Source: Delphinapterus leucas (Eukaryota > Chordata > Mammalia > Artiodactyla > Monodontidae). From it: a stretch of 64,000 bases of DNA. The first letter of the stretch is position 1, and every line of letters begins with the position of its first letter. A model generated the notes under the pieces. It made no database searches. It had not been told where the DNA came from and saw nothing but the letters and a program-made list of their open reading frames with translations. Positions 11,478-22,419 of the stretch are shown piece by piece. The stretch lies in assembly GCF_002288925.2 (NCBI RefSeq), contig NW_022098076.1, forward strand, positions 80,766,526-80,830,525, read 5' to 3'. Both the position numbers and the translations under genes were made by a program.

Positions 11478-12329
11478 TCTTTTTAACCATACCTTTATTT
11501 TTGAGATTCTGCAAAATGCACTTTGGCTAATTGTTGGAATTAAATTGGATCCAGACAGGTAAAAAAGCTCTTCACGTCATAGAGAGATTACTGGGCTGTG
11601 AGAAGGTTTACTTTATTGATCCTGTTTCCTGTTTTATTACTTTGAAAATGGAAAATCATGCTTTTGTCAATCATGTGAAAAAAGGAAAACAAAATCCAAA
11701 CAGTTGCTTTAGTTTGCTCAGAGTAAGGAAAATAACCCACAATGAAAAGAAAATGAAAATAACTTTTTAAGTAAGTTTTGTTATCAGTTAGCAATGTGTT
11801 TTTTTTGTTGTTGTTGTTTATTTTTTCTCAAAAGGAGAAAGACTAGCAAATGGTCATATGAACAAATACTAATTTTCTCAATAAATACACACTTAAAAAT
11901 TAAATGTGCTTACCTGTGAATAACGATTTATTATGTATTATTAATGTCAAACACTGTTGTATAAGCTTAAACTCAAAGACTTGCTTTTAATTTATAAGGC
12001 ACTATTTTTGTCATTCTTCAGGTACGATTAAACATTTATTCTTTAGTCTGTGAGTCTTTTTTGAATTTACTGGTGTTATAAAACCTAAAAAAGGTCTCTT
12101 CCTCTACTCCACACTTCCAAAACTTTAGGTGATATCATAGTCTATTCTTTAATCTGAGAATGTTTTTCGATATTTTTTCCTTTTCTTATTGAAGAGAATA
12201 TTCTCCTCTCTATAAAAATGAATTTTGCTAAGGTTTATGGTGAATGCTATTACTGGCATGTTGTTGTGATCACTAGCAGAAAGTTTTATTAAGAGGTTTT
12301 GAAAATAATATTTAGCTTGGCTACTTTTT
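11478..12329. other. Unique AT-rich stretch, no gene seen
   Basis: Includes a short 'ttgttgttgttt' run near 11807. Open frames at 11531-11794 lie on opposite strands of each other with no recognisable product. Confidence 0.5.
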
Positions 12330-12890
12330 CTGATTATAAACTAGAATAAGTTTACGGGAGAAAAATTGGAAAATAGAAAAAATAGAAAAAGTAAAGCAGG
12401 GACACCCACGCTTTCTGCTTTCCCAGGAAGATGTAAATCTTTTCAGTTGTTGTTTATGTATGTATATTCATAGATATGGATACCTAGGTACTTTAAAATT
12501 GAGCCACCTAAGGCATGAAGTGTTTAAATTTTATTTTTTTATTTAATATAAACAGTTTTCTAAGACATTATCCTTTTTAAATTTCATATTTGTTGGCTAC
12601 ATATATTTCCACTTCGTCATTGGCCAGTTATTTATTTATTTAATCAATCTACTTTTATTGAACCTTTAGATTATTCCACAATTTTGTTATTACAATTAAC
12701 ACTGTGATGAGTGGGCCTTGTGTACAAATCTTCTTGTACGTTTTTTATTGTGTCTATGGGATAAATTTCTTAAAGGATCATTGGATCAAATCATATGAAT
12801 TGGACAAAAATTTTTTAGACTTACTATGCAAACTTTACAAAAACAAACTCATGGAAGGTTATGACAAAATCACTTACTCTCACTAATTAA
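12330..12890 (-). mobile_element. Probable old L1M/HAL1-type LINE fragment
   Basis: Phrases such as 'aacactgtgatgagtgggc', 'cttgtacgttttttattgtg', 'gggataaatttcttaaagga' and 'ttggatcaaatcatatg' match the order of old L1M or HAL1 sequences read in antisense. Divergence is high and edges are vague. Confidence 0.4.
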
Positions 12891-13009
12891 AAATGTTCTT
12901 ATATTCTCTGACAAGTGGATGGATGTGGGGATTTTAGGTAGGAGAAAACCCACATTCCATGTCCAGAGGCATGAAATGACAGGAAACAGTACTTCAGTCT
13001 GACTGGAGT

Positions 13010-13260
13010 TTAGATGCCAACGCTGGTGAGGGGGGCAGGGCCAGGTGAAAAGAGGACTAGGGTGTCATTCAAGGTCTTTGGTCTTATCCTGCAGAAGATG
13101 AGAAGTCACCAAAGGGGCTTACAAATTATTGTAATAGAATCAGTTTTTCATTTGAAACAAGTAACTGGCCAGACAGGAGGGACACAGTGGCTGAAGACCA
13201 GGCAGGTCTATTACGATCATGCAGTCTCAACAGGAGCAATTGAAATGGAGTTATAAAGAA
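13010..13260 (-). mobile_element. Probable L2 fragment, antisense
   Basis: Read on the plus strand it has 'gcagaagatgagaagtcacc' and 'acaagtaactggccagaca..ggagg', the antisense of the central L2 'ctggactactgcaatagcctcctaactgg' zone. Coding sense is lost. Confidence 0.45.
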
Positions 13261-13309
13261 TAACACAGTTGAATCGAAAGACTTAGAGCTCAATCAGTCG
13301 AAGAAATGA

Positions 13310-13430
13310 AGAGGGGGGAGGGCAATGGGGAAGGGCAGGGAATGGGACAGGGAGAGGGGGAAAGGGAGGTCAAAAGGGGGGTTGAGGAGGAGAGAGATCA
13401 AGAGACAGATATTGAGAGAGAAGAAGTATT
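13310..13430. repeat. GA-rich low-complexity tract
   Basis: Almost purely purine on the plus strand (aggggggagggc, gggacagggagaggggg, gagagatcaagagaca). Long polypurine tracts like this can form triplex DNA. No gene is seen. Confidence 0.85.
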
Positions 13431-13870
13431 GGTTCAGGTCCTCTGAGAAGCAGCCTCTATGATGGGATTAAATGCCAAGGGATTTGTTGGGAGAGATGAC
13501 TAACAAATGGGATAGAGGGTGAAGGAGCAGGAATAGGCAGACGGTGGTGAAGTTCTGTGAAAGGGGAGAAGAGAGGATGATGTGGGAGGAGCTCCAGACT
13601 GCAACACAGGTTTGAAGAAGTTTTGGTCATGCTGACATGTGGTCCCTGAGCAAACATTGCCCAATGGAAGAGTCCCACTTCAGGCAGGAATGGGTCGGCA
13701 CTAATATCTCCATCACGTTCAGTCATGGGCTGGGTGCAGCTCGGGGGAAGCATGGTCTTGGTGCAAAGCAACTGGTGGATACAGTTGAGTGGCAGCTGGG
13801 GCTCAGTTAACAACACGCCCTCCCAACGGTAAGGTTTCTTGAAATGTCTGAGCTTCACATGTCCATGGTA
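13431..13870. other. Unassigned moderately GC-rich block, possible old interspersed repeat
   Basis: A 440-base block of higher GC than its neighbours, lying between the GA-rich tract and AT-rich sequence. A 133-codon open frame runs antisense (13457-13858), but its sequence is Pro/His/Leu-rich without a recognisable domain. The texture is that of an eroded LTR or LINE. I cannot name it. Confidence 0.35.
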
Positions 13871-14172
13871 TCGCAGGTGGTAACTGCTTTCTGGATTTCA
13901 TAAAGAATGGATGGTACACAGAAAATACTAAGTGTAAAATCAATCCTAGACATAAGCCTAGGCTTCCAGGGAATAATTAAGGGGAAAAAGCATTTCTTGT
14001 TTGGGGAGAAAACAATGATATAGAAAAAGAAGAAATATCTAAATCAAGTAGTACTCTTTTGCTTTCTTACTCTACCAATCTCTAAGTATGGAACCTTGAA
14101 GGAGTGATAAATTCTCTGATTTTCAATTTTCTTTCATTCATAAAGTGAGAATTGAGAATATATTATATTCTT

Positions 14173-14738
14173 TATACAATGGAGAAAAGACAGCCTCTTC
14201 AATAAGTGGTGCTGGGAAAACTGGACAGCTACATGTAAAAGAATGAAATTAGAACACTCCCTAACACCATACACAAAAATAAACTGTCTGTCATACAGAG
14301 TGAAGTAAGTCAGAAAGAGAAAAACAAATACCGTATGCTAACACATATATATGGAATCTAAAAAACAAAAAGAAAATTGTCATGAAGAACCTAGGGGCAA
14401 GAAGGGAATAAAGACGCAGACCTACTAGAGAATGGACTTGAGGATACATGGAGGGGGAATGGTAACATGGGACAAAGTGAGACAGTGGCATGGACATGTA
14501 CACTACCAAATGTAAAATAGATAGCTAGTGGGAAGCAGCCTCATAGCACAGGGAGATCAGCTTGGTGCTTTGTGACCACGTAGAGGGGTTGGATAGGGAG
14601 GGTGGGATAGAGGGAGATGCAAGAAGGAAGAGATGTGGGGATATATGTATATGTGTAACTGATTCACTTTGTTATAAAGCAGAAACACACAACTGTAAAG
14701 CAGTTATACTGCAATAAAGATGTTAAAAAAAAGAAATG
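14173..14738 (+). mobile_element. Internally deleted L1 insertion, 0.57 kb
   Basis: The sequence starts in the distal ORF2 zone ('ggagaaaagacagcctcttc', 'gctgggaaaactggacagct') and then, near 14285, jumps to the last codons of ORF2 ('catacagagtgaagtaagtc'). It continues through the 3'UTR to an A-tail at 14724-14732. Against the copy at 51.7 kb about 0.9 kb is missing at the jump. A perfect 12-bp target-site duplication, tattatattctt, lies at 14161-14172 and 14739-14750, so the whole shortened piece behaves as one insertion. Confidence 0.9.
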
Positions 14739-14750
14739 TATTATATTCTT

Positions 14751-15216
14751 AATATATAATATCTTAATATATAACCCTCACATAGCTTTTTTGAAGATTA
14801 TTTGAGATTTTATATATATGTCATTGCATGGCACATGGTAAACATTCGGTGGTTATTAGTTTCCTAATAATTGGGAAAAAAGTGTCTTATTGTTTCAGAC
14901 TTGTGACATGTCCAGAGTGTGTAAGTATAACCTATTCTTCTTTTTACTTTGTCCATCACAAACATTCTTTCACTCTCGGAGCTTATAGAGAAGCGACGCC
15001 TTTGTTCTAGCACACCAATTTTTCTTCTAAGTCTGGCGTGATTAATAGATAAAACCTCAGTAGCTAAGAAGATGCTGGTCAGAGAGGCTACGGGCAATGC
15101 TTGTGTTGCCAAAATGGCCAGAAGTACTGGCACACTCTGCAGCCATTACAACTCCAGATGAAGAAATTCTGGGTGTGCTTAATTCCACATCATTCAAGTA
15201 AAAGCCAGGGGTCTTT
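14751..15216. other. Intergenic stretch, no gene seen
   Basis: AT-rich at the left, with a possible MIR tail near 14820-14860 ('catggcacatggtaaacatt'). Short opposed open frames have no recognisable product. Confidence 0.45.
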
Positions 15217-15231
15217 TAAACTATGATTTTT

Positions 15232-15452
15232 TTGTTTGTTTGTTTGGTTGGTTTTTTTTTGCGGTACGCGGGCCTCTCACTGTTGTGGCCTCTCCCGTTG
15301 CGGAGCACAGGCTCCGGACGTGCAGGCCCAGCGGCCATGACTCACGGGCCCAGCCGCTCCGCGGCATGTGGGATCTTCCCGGACCGGGGCACGAACCCGT
15401 GTCCCCTGCATCGGCAGGCGGACTCTCAACCACTGCGCCACCAGGGAAGCCC
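15232..15452 (-). mobile_element. CHR-type SINE, young copy
   Basis: On the minus strand the head is gggcttccctggtggcgcag with a B box in 'acacgggttcgtgccc', then the GC-rich cetacean body ('ccgcggagcggctgggcc', 'gaggcccgcgtaccgc') and a tail of A plus CAAA units. A 15-bp perfect target-site duplication, taaactatgattttt, flanks it at 15217-15231 and 15453-15467. The perfect duplication and near-consensus body mark it as one of the youngest insertions here. Confidence 0.96.
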
Positions 15453-15467
15453 TAAACTATGATTTTT

Positions 15468-16407
15468 AACTGACGAGACTGGTAGTAAAGTTACTATAGG
15501 TAAGCTCAGGGTTTAATTTATTTTTCTTATAGTATCTAGATGAGAGAATGTGTACATATGGGCCCCAAGCACTGAAGCTTTTATAAAACTTCCAGATGAT
15601 TCTATTGTGCAGTTTAATTTTATTTTTTGTGGCTATTATTGTGGTTTTGAGAACCATGGATCTGGATCGCTAAGTATTGCCTTCTTAAGCATCCTCAGTG
15701 CCACTGTTAAATATTTAGGCATATTTGTTTAGGTTCAGCATTTGTCTTTTTAAAGCATAATTGAGATGGAAAGTATACTCTTCTCAACACCACAGAGCCC
15801 CTCTGCTGGGCGCCTAAGAGAATTTGGCAAAATGCACCCCATTTTGGAAGCACAGCTGTTTAATTGCACGTGAACGACAAGGAGGCAATAGAGAATCCAT
15901 AGCCTCTCTAGATTTGTGAACCTAATCCCAGGAGCTCACCTCATAGCCCTCAGACGTGTAACGAGAAGATAATGACTTCAGCTGCCTCTTCTGCTAGCTG
16001 TCAGGAACTCAGGGTTTCCATTGCATACATAGCAGTGAAATATCTAAGCCCAAAGAATTTGACAAGTTGCTTTAGAAATTTCCACTCACGGCAATATGCA
16101 AACTTTTGAGAACAACACTGAAAAATGATAATTTTCTAAGACTGAATTTAGAATTGCTGTGTAGAGGACTTAGTTTGGCTTGATTACCTTTTAAAGTATT
16201 TTAGGTATCTATGTGTCTGTCTGCCTATAGTGAGGGTTCTGGGGACTGGACTGAAACAGTCTGTAGAGGTGAAGACTGAACTCAAACATGTTCTAATACA
16301 TTCCATCTCTCAGCTTCCCCTTCACATATTCTCTTGGGAGTGTAAGCAACTTGGCTTCACCCAGACCAGTAAGACTCACTGATTTCACTCCAGACCAAGA
16401 GACAGTC
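15468..16407. other. Unique intergenic stretch, no gene seen
   Basis: Mixed composition with no repeat ends that I recognise. Open frames near 15550-15732 and 15466-15657 are short and overlap antisense to each other. Confidence 0.5.
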
Positions 16408-16697
16408 TTAGAGAAAAATTCAGAATCTTGACCTTGAAATGAGAAAGCAGAGGACTGAAAATGATGAGCATTTACAGAATCCACCGTTCCCTTAGGAAAA
16501 GTGGACCATGCTCCACGCAGGGGGCTGCAAGAAGAGGCAGTTGCACAGTGAGTTCTATAGTGAAATAATCCTGGCTTTGAACCCTGGCTCTATGATGTAT
16601 CATAGAGGTCAATCCCTGGGCAAGTTACTTAACTTGGAGAAAAGTTCAGAAACTTGATCTTGAAATAAAGACGTAAACAGGATTAGAAATGATGAGC
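16408..16697. repeat. Diverged direct repeat of about 60 bp, copies 227 bp apart
   Basis: Copy 1 (about 16408-16470) and copy 2 (about 16635-16697) share the order 'gagaaaa(a/g)ttcagaa', 'cttga(c/t)cttgaaat', then 'gatgagc'. Roughly four bases in five match by eye, with small indels. The interval holds a MIR piece. Either a local duplication or two pieces of one unrecognised repeat would explain it. Confidence 0.7.
16525..16640 (+). mobile_element. MIR fragment
   Basis: Contains 'cctggctttgaaccctggct', 'ctctatgatgtat' and 'ctgggcaagttacttaactt', in MIR order on the plus strand. Truncated at both sides. Confidence 0.7.
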
Positions 16698-17329
16698 TAA
16701 GTAGTGACTCCAAATGTAACCTAAACTAGTTTGAATGAGATAATCCTCACTTTTCAAACAATCATTTCCCCACCAGGATTTTTAGCCATCATTAGTCCCC
16801 ACTACCTGTTGAGTTTTGTGTCAAACATGGAATCCTAAAATGCAGAAAGAGAGTGTTTTCTCTTAAAGAGCTTACATTGTAACTGGGAAAACACATTATA
16901 CCACCTTATTTTGCTTCTCTCTTTTATGTGTGTGTTCCAAAGGTCAACATGTTCAGATACTAGAAGCAAGTAGATTTTAAAGTAGAGAATAAAGTGATTT
17001 TCAGGCCTGAGAATTTTTATGGAGGAGGTTTCAGAAAAGTTAGATGAGGAAAGAGTAAAAAAAATGCCCAGCTAATCAGAATGAAAATAGTATAGACTTG
17101 GCTATAGCAATTTTTGCCCAAAAAAGTGGTAAAAATCATTAAAGCAGTGATGGAGCTTTGATGGAGCTTTGGATGGAGGAATCAGAAGGTTAGACTTGAT
17201 GTTGGAAACCATGAACAACTTCTAGATGTTTCTCAGAGTGAGGAAGAGTGTTACTAATTTAACAAAATAATAATATTTTTATATGTTTAGATATATTTTA
17301 TGCATAATATTTTTAAACAAAGTAATAAT
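16698..17329. other. Unique AT-rich stretch, no gene seen
   Basis: Holds a tiny tandem repeat at 17148-17170 (tgatggagcttt twice). Nothing coding is supported. Confidence 0.5.
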
Positions 17330-17480
17330 ATGTAAATAGCATTTCTCATGCTAGGACACATATAGGACACATGCTATATGTCCTAGGCATTGCTTTCACT
17401 GCTTCATGTGTGTTCACTTATTTAATCATATAACAGTTCTAGTAATAGCTACTTGCAATATCCAGTTTCATGGATGGGAA
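17330..17480 (-). mobile_element. MIR-like fragment, antisense
   Basis: Read on the plus strand, 'ttcacttatttaatcatat' and 'cagtttcatggatgggaaac' correspond to the antisense MIR 'ctcatttaatcct' and 'ccattttacagatgaggaaac' zones. Diverged. An imperfect hairpin of ctaggacacatat with atatgtcctag lies inside at 17352-17387. Confidence 0.5.
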
Positions 17481-18081
17481 ACAGGAACCTGCAGGGAGAT
17501 TTCTCTGATGGGGATACACATAAAAGATCAGATGGGGTAAAGATGCCGAGGAAAGGATACTGAGGCAGGAGACTGTAAGACAGCCAAAGGCAGCAAGCCA
17601 CTGAGTTTAGATGAAGACTGTGGTATTGACAAGTTTTGTTGACTGTCAAGGGAAATTTCCAAGCTAAATAAAGTATATAGAAACATATAATGTACCTCCT
17701 GCCCTTGACAAAAAGAGGCAAAGATTCTCCTCTGTAGAGTAAAATAGAACCCCAAATAACATTGAAGCACAAACATCACATTTCTTAAGGCTCCCCTGAA
17801 GTTGTGTCTCAGTTTTAATTCTAGCAACTGCACTTTTGTTTGCCATCACCCACCACATACAAATTTTGTAAAGTGGTACTTCTTTTAGATTAAAAAAATA
17901 AATAATAAGCTTTTATCATTTTATATTTATTTCTGCTTTCCAGACAAAATAGCATTTTCTATTTATTTATAAAATATTTAAGGCATACCAAGAAGTATTG
18001 AAAAAGATATTACAGACAACCATGTACCACAATTCAGATCTATTATATTATCTTTTACCATGTTTTCTTTATGTCACTTTT
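17481..18081. other. Unique intergenic stretch, no gene seen
   Basis: Three overlapping minus-strand open frames (17449-17858) occupy different phases of the same DNA and show no domain. AT-rich toward the right. Confidence 0.5.
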
Positions 18082-18095
18082 TGCTTTTGCTTTTT

Positions 18096-18298
18096 TTTTT
18101 TTTTTTGCGGTATGCGGGCCTCTCACCGTTGTGGCCTCTCCCTCTGCGGAGCACAGGCTCCGGACGCGCAGGCTCAGCGGCCATGGCTCACGGGCCCAGT
18201 CGCTCCGCGGCATGTGGGATCTTCCCAGACCGGGGCACGAACCCGTGTCCCCTGCATCGGCAGGCGGACTCTCAACCACTGCGCCACCAGGGAAGCCC
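18096..18298 (-). mobile_element. CHR-type SINE, young copy
   Basis: Head at the right (gggcttccctggtggcgcag on minus), GC-rich body, A-tail seen as a T-run at 18091-18106. The 14-bp perfect target-site duplication tgcttttgctttttt-type (tgcttttgcttttt) lies at 18082-18095 and 18299-18312. It landed at the edge of an older L1M tail. Confidence 0.96.
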
Positions 18299-18312
18299 TG
18301 CTTTTGCTTTTT

Positions 18313-18780
18313 AACAGCTTTATTGAGTTACAGTTGACATATATTACATATAAGTGTGTATATTTAAAATGTATCATTTGTTAAGTTTTGGTATACACAG
18401 ACACCAGTGAACTATTTACCACTACCAAGATAGTATTTCCATCACATGCCTGTATCACTTTTTAGAGGTGAAATTTTCCCAATACAGTTCACACCCCAAC
18501 CCTCCATTCTCATCTCCTCTTTCCCAAAGATCCTCACTATCTTGAAGTATCCTTCCTATGTGGTTGTCTTTTATTTTTACCTATTAGGTATTCACAGATG
18601 ACATACAGAGACATTAATACCCTGTTTTAAAAGGTACAGAAATGGCCTCAGACCAAATATATTTTTTGAACTTGTTTTATTCCTCACAACACAATGCTTT
18701 TTGATATATCTCTGATTATACTTGTAGATTAGACTCATTTATTTATCCACTTTATGAAAGTATCTTATTGTATGGAGAAA
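18313..18780 (-). mobile_element. Old L1M-type 3' fragment
   Basis: 'aacagctttattgagttacag', 'ttgacatatattac', 'accactaccaagatagtat' and 'caccccaaccctccattctc' follow the antisense 3'UTR of old mammalian L1 (L1M). Beyond about 18560 the match is vaguer but keeps L1-like order ('agactcatttatttatcca'). Confidence 0.55.
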
Positions 18781-20998
18781 TGAGACAAATTTGGAGTCCA
18801 AGTCAAGCTTTTTACATTATATCATGGCTGCCTTCTAAGGTGGTTGAAAAATATAATTTTAAACTCATCAACTGTTAATAGTATATGGTAGGATTATGGG
18901 TGATTTTTATTTATCCTTTGTACCTTTTCCTAATTTCTACATTCTACATAGTTAATGTGTTATTTTTATAATAAGAAAAAGTAAAATATCAAGTTGAATA
19001 ATTGGGGTGCTTTACTCTGTGGCTAAAATTTTTATAGGAAAACATGAGCATGAAAAAATGATTCTGAAAGTATGTATATGCAGCTGAGACAAAGTGAGAA
19101 CTGAGGACAATCTGGGGGATGTAGATATCTTCTTACTGTTTTTAAAGTTGTGTCTATTTCAGAGAAGGGAATATTCAGTGGGACTCCTCTATTAGAGCTG
19201 AAGGAATCCCATTAGGTTTTTAAGGGAGACTCCTAATAGACAGTGGTGGATATACTGTGTCATTTTTCTCTAGGCAGATTATTACATCTATTTATTCTGT
19301 GAATGAAAAGTCTCATTTGATCCACAAGGGAGCTGATGGAGTTCGTGGAACCAGTTTCCACTACTTTTTTTTCAAGTTGAGAATATCTGTCTATCTATCT
19401 ATCTATCTCTCTATCTATCACCTTTTTCACTTTTTTTGATTTGACTCATTTCTCATTGATTTTTTAAATTTTTAAATAATTTTTTCTAAGCAATCCCAAG
19501 TGAAATTATTAAATACTTTCCTGAGTGTCTATAACTAAACTAAAAATGGAGGAACAGAATATTTCCCATAATTTTTCCTTTTTCTTCAAAAATGTTGAGT
19601 TGTATAATTCTGAAATACCTATCTTGGAGGCAACTCAGGATGCATGATATGGTGGGCAAATTTCCCTGCTCTATTGTTAAAGTTTTTATCAATAATGTTG
19701 ATGAATTATTTTCTTACTTTGTACATTTATTTAACTGGAGGTTGTAATGCTTTTGCAACTTACCACAACATGGTATTGTGAGAACCGAATGGTATTGTTG
19801 AAAGGTTGTGCATCTCAGTTGTCTATGACAAATACCACTGTGGATGAATGAACTCATTCTTCTCTCTTTAAGTTACTCTAAGGTAATATTAACCCTCTTT
19901 ATAAGGATGTATAATTTTGACATAGAGAGCTAGAATAGGTTTATATAGACATCCAAATTCAACATTGTATCTCCTTCCATTTGAGATGTTTCCTTTCCCC
20001 ATCTATCTACTTGCCTCCTGCATTATTCATCCTCAAAGCCTGCATAAACATACTGTCTTACTTGTGGCAGTTGTGTAACTGCTTTTGCCCTCACCCAGAA
20101 TTGCATATAATATTTACATACTAATATTCCAATTATTTGTAAAATGTGTATGAATTGTAGGTGTACTTCAAGCTGTAGTTAAGTAACATTAAATGGTGAA
20201 AATTGTTTTACTGAAAAGGAGCAAATTTTCAAAAAGCCCCATTCTATAGAAACATTTTGTATATGTTCTTGGGAGTGAGTGAATAGTAAATACCACATGT
20301 TCAGAAGTCTCAATATACTGATTGTAAAAATGCACAAATATGTGTTATTAACAAATGTGTGACAGTGTAAATGATCATTGAATACTATTAATGTTGACTA
20401 GTCTATAAAGAAAGGGGAAATTTAATTAACTGATAGCATTGTAGTCTGATTATATATATCCTGTTTTGTTTCTCAAAGGATAATACTAACAATTAACTTA
20501 GAATAGTTAAGTAGTGATATATCCAAAACATCTTCTATGATAACCTATTTTTGTAAATGCTAACAAAAAAAGAAAAAATCCTGAGGATTAATATCTTTTT
20601 AAACTATGGGGAAATCATTGACATTGTTCACTGCGAATTTCAAAATTATTTTATTTTAAAACATTTGTCCTTTTTTTAGGACATTATTGAATACATAATT
20701 ATGTAATTATATAATTATATAATATAGCATCAAATGTTTTATCAGATTTACTCTCTAGTCTTATTATGTTGCCGTGTACCAATCTTTCATGTTTTACCCA
20801 TAAGATACTGCTTATAAAGAAAGTGTTTGGAGACATTATAATCATATAACCTCTGTAATATAGATGATTATCTTTACTATAGATTATATTTTTCAATAAC
20901 ACTCCACTTGACCAGAAAACACTCAGAATCATACTTGGTACAAAGTCAACTGTCATTTATTGTGGTTTCTAAAGATGTCTTTACCCATGTTATTTTAA
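18781..20998. other. Unique AT-rich desert, no gene seen
   Basis: About 2.2 kb with very low GC. It holds the TCTA repeat at 19388-19420 and a run of 'taattatataattatata'-like palindromic AT at 20696-20725. Open frames are under 90 codons and unremarkable. Confidence 0.55.
19388..19420. repeat. (TCTA)n microsatellite
   Basis: Roughly seven TCTA units with one TC interruption (tctatctctctatcta). Likely length-variable. Confidence 0.95.
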
Positions 20999-21006
20999 GT
21001 TAGCTG

Positions 21007-21284
21007 TTTTTAAAAAAATATTTATTTATTTTTGGCTGCATTGGGTCTTCCTTGCAGTGCATCTCTTATTGTGGAGCATGGACTCTAGGTGCACAGGCTT
21101 CAGTAGTTGTGGCACGTGGGCTCAGTAGCTGTAGTACGTGGGCTCTAGAGCGCAGGCTCAGTAGTTGTGGCGCACGGGCTTAGTTGCTCTGCAGCATGTG
21201 GGAACTTCCCAGACCAGGGATTGAACTGTGCCCCCTGCACTGGCAGGCGGACTCTTAACCACTGTGTCGCCAGGGAAGTCCCTG
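21007..21284 (-). mobile_element. Long-form CHR-type SINE
   Basis: Minus-strand head gggacttccctggcgacaca, then a body longer than in the young copies, because units like 'agtagttgtggc(a/g)c(a/g)' and 'cgtgggct' recur three times between 21090 and 21185. The A-rich tail is at 21007-21030. The flanks share gttagctg (20999-21006 and 21285-21292). The body and the short, less certain duplication suggest an older subtype than the roughly 200-bp copies. Confidence 0.9.
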
Positions 21285-21292
21285 GTTAGCTG

Positions 21293-21425
21293 GTTTTATC
21301 ATCATTATACAGGTGAGGAAACAGCTCAAGAAGGGTAAATAGCTTGTCCAACGTCACTTCTCAGGCAAGCAGTGGAGATAGAATTCAAATACTGTTGTTC
21401 TGGCTTCATTCTCTGTGTCCTTTAA
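21293..21425 (-). mobile_element. MIR fragment, antisense
   Basis: 'atcattatacaggtgaggaa', 'aacagctcaagaagggtaa', 'atagcttgtccaacgtcac' match the antisense MIR core. It abuts the SINE at 21007-21284, which may have inserted at its edge. Confidence 0.65.
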
Positions 21426-22029
21426 TCTTCAACGTGCTCCCTTTTAAGAAAGAATTATGGGAGATGGGACGGGGAAGGAATAGAGATGAGAATAAAGCCA
21501 GTATTGTGATAGAAAAATGACCACTCATTCCAACAACTTGACTTTGGTTCAGGTAAGCTAATGAAATAATTAGAGAACAACAAATAGACCAGACAATTTT
21601 CAAGGGGAGAGTAACATCTCTGTGCTCTCAGAGATTGATAAGTGGAGTCATGGAGACCTGGGCACCAGGATTTTTGTTCCCTGCCTTATTTTGTGCTTAT
21701 GTAGCAGAAAAGTTCAAAAAGGAGTACAATGTACCAACAGGAGCTCTAAGACAGGTGAAAACGCAGATACTCAGAACAGATGGTTGTTTTGGCAGAGGAA
21801 TTATCATTGGTTTGAAGGGATAAAACAAAAGAATTCTATAGTTTTTTTCTGTTACAAGGAAGGGACAATTGACAGTTTATAGACCACTGTGGAGAAAAAA
21901 ATGAAGATTTTTATTCCCTGAATATTTAGTATTCCTGGTGGAGAAAAAAATGAAGAGACAATTTTAAATATAAACATGAAATGGTAGGATGTCCTGAAAA
22001 GAGTGGAAAGGAAAAGTAGAGGAGAGGTC
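21426..22029. other. Unique intergenic stretch, no gene seen
   Basis: A short local repeat occurs here ('gtggagaaaaaaatgaaga' at about 21890-21908 and 21940-21957). Open frames are short. Confidence 0.5.
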
Positions 22030-22044
22030 AAGAAAATAAAATTA

Positions 22045-22404
22045 AGGATATCCCTGATGGTGCAGTGGTTAAAAATCTGCCTGCCAATGCAAGAGACACA
22101 GGTTCGATCCCTGGTCTGGGAAGATCCCACATGCTGCAGAACAACTAAGCCCATGTGCCAAAACTACTGAGCCTATGCTCTAGAGCTCGCGAGCCACAAC
22201 TACTGGTCCCATGTGCCACAACTACTGAAGCCCGCGCTCCTAGAGCCCGTGCTCTGCAACGAGAGAAGCCACAGCATTGAGAAGCCCGCGCACCTCAACG
22301 AAGAGTAGCCCCCACTCGTCCCAACTAGAGAAAGCCTGCGTGCAGCAGGGAAGACCCAACACAGCCAAAAATAAATAAATAAATAAATAGATTTATTTAA
22401 AAAA
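22045..22404 (+). mobile_element. Long-form CHR-type SINE with repeated body units
   Basis: About 360 bp. The head is 'tatccctgatggtgcagtgg', with a B-box-like ggttcgatccc. The body holds repeated 'tgtgcca(a/c)aactactga' and 'gctc(t/c)tagagc' units, followed by 'cagcagggaagacccaacac'. It ends in (TAAA)n and A-rich sequence. The 15-bp perfect target-site duplication aagaaaataaaatta lies at 22030-22044 and 22405-22419. It is clearly longer than the 200-bp copies at 15.2, 18.1 and 25.0 kb. Confidence 0.95.
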
Positions 22405-22419
22405 AAGAAAATAAAATTA

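Noticed and set aside
13457..13858. 133-codon minus-strand frame as a gene
   Set aside because: No domain, no splice framing and repeat-like surroundings. It is kept only as an unassigned block.
15376..15452. tRNA gene suggested by A- and B-box-like sequence
   Set aside because: It is the tRNA-derived head of a CHR SINE, followed by a SINE body, A-tail and target-site duplication. The same applies at the other SINE copies.
17352..17387. Hairpin as a possible microRNA precursor
   Set aside because: The stem is only about 11 bp with a bulge, too short for a precursor, and lies within MIR-like sequence.
17998..18384. 128-codon open frame and its antisense partners
   Set aside because: They run through a SINE. 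Similar frames recur at 15.2, 25.0 and 43.2 kb because they share the SINE body.
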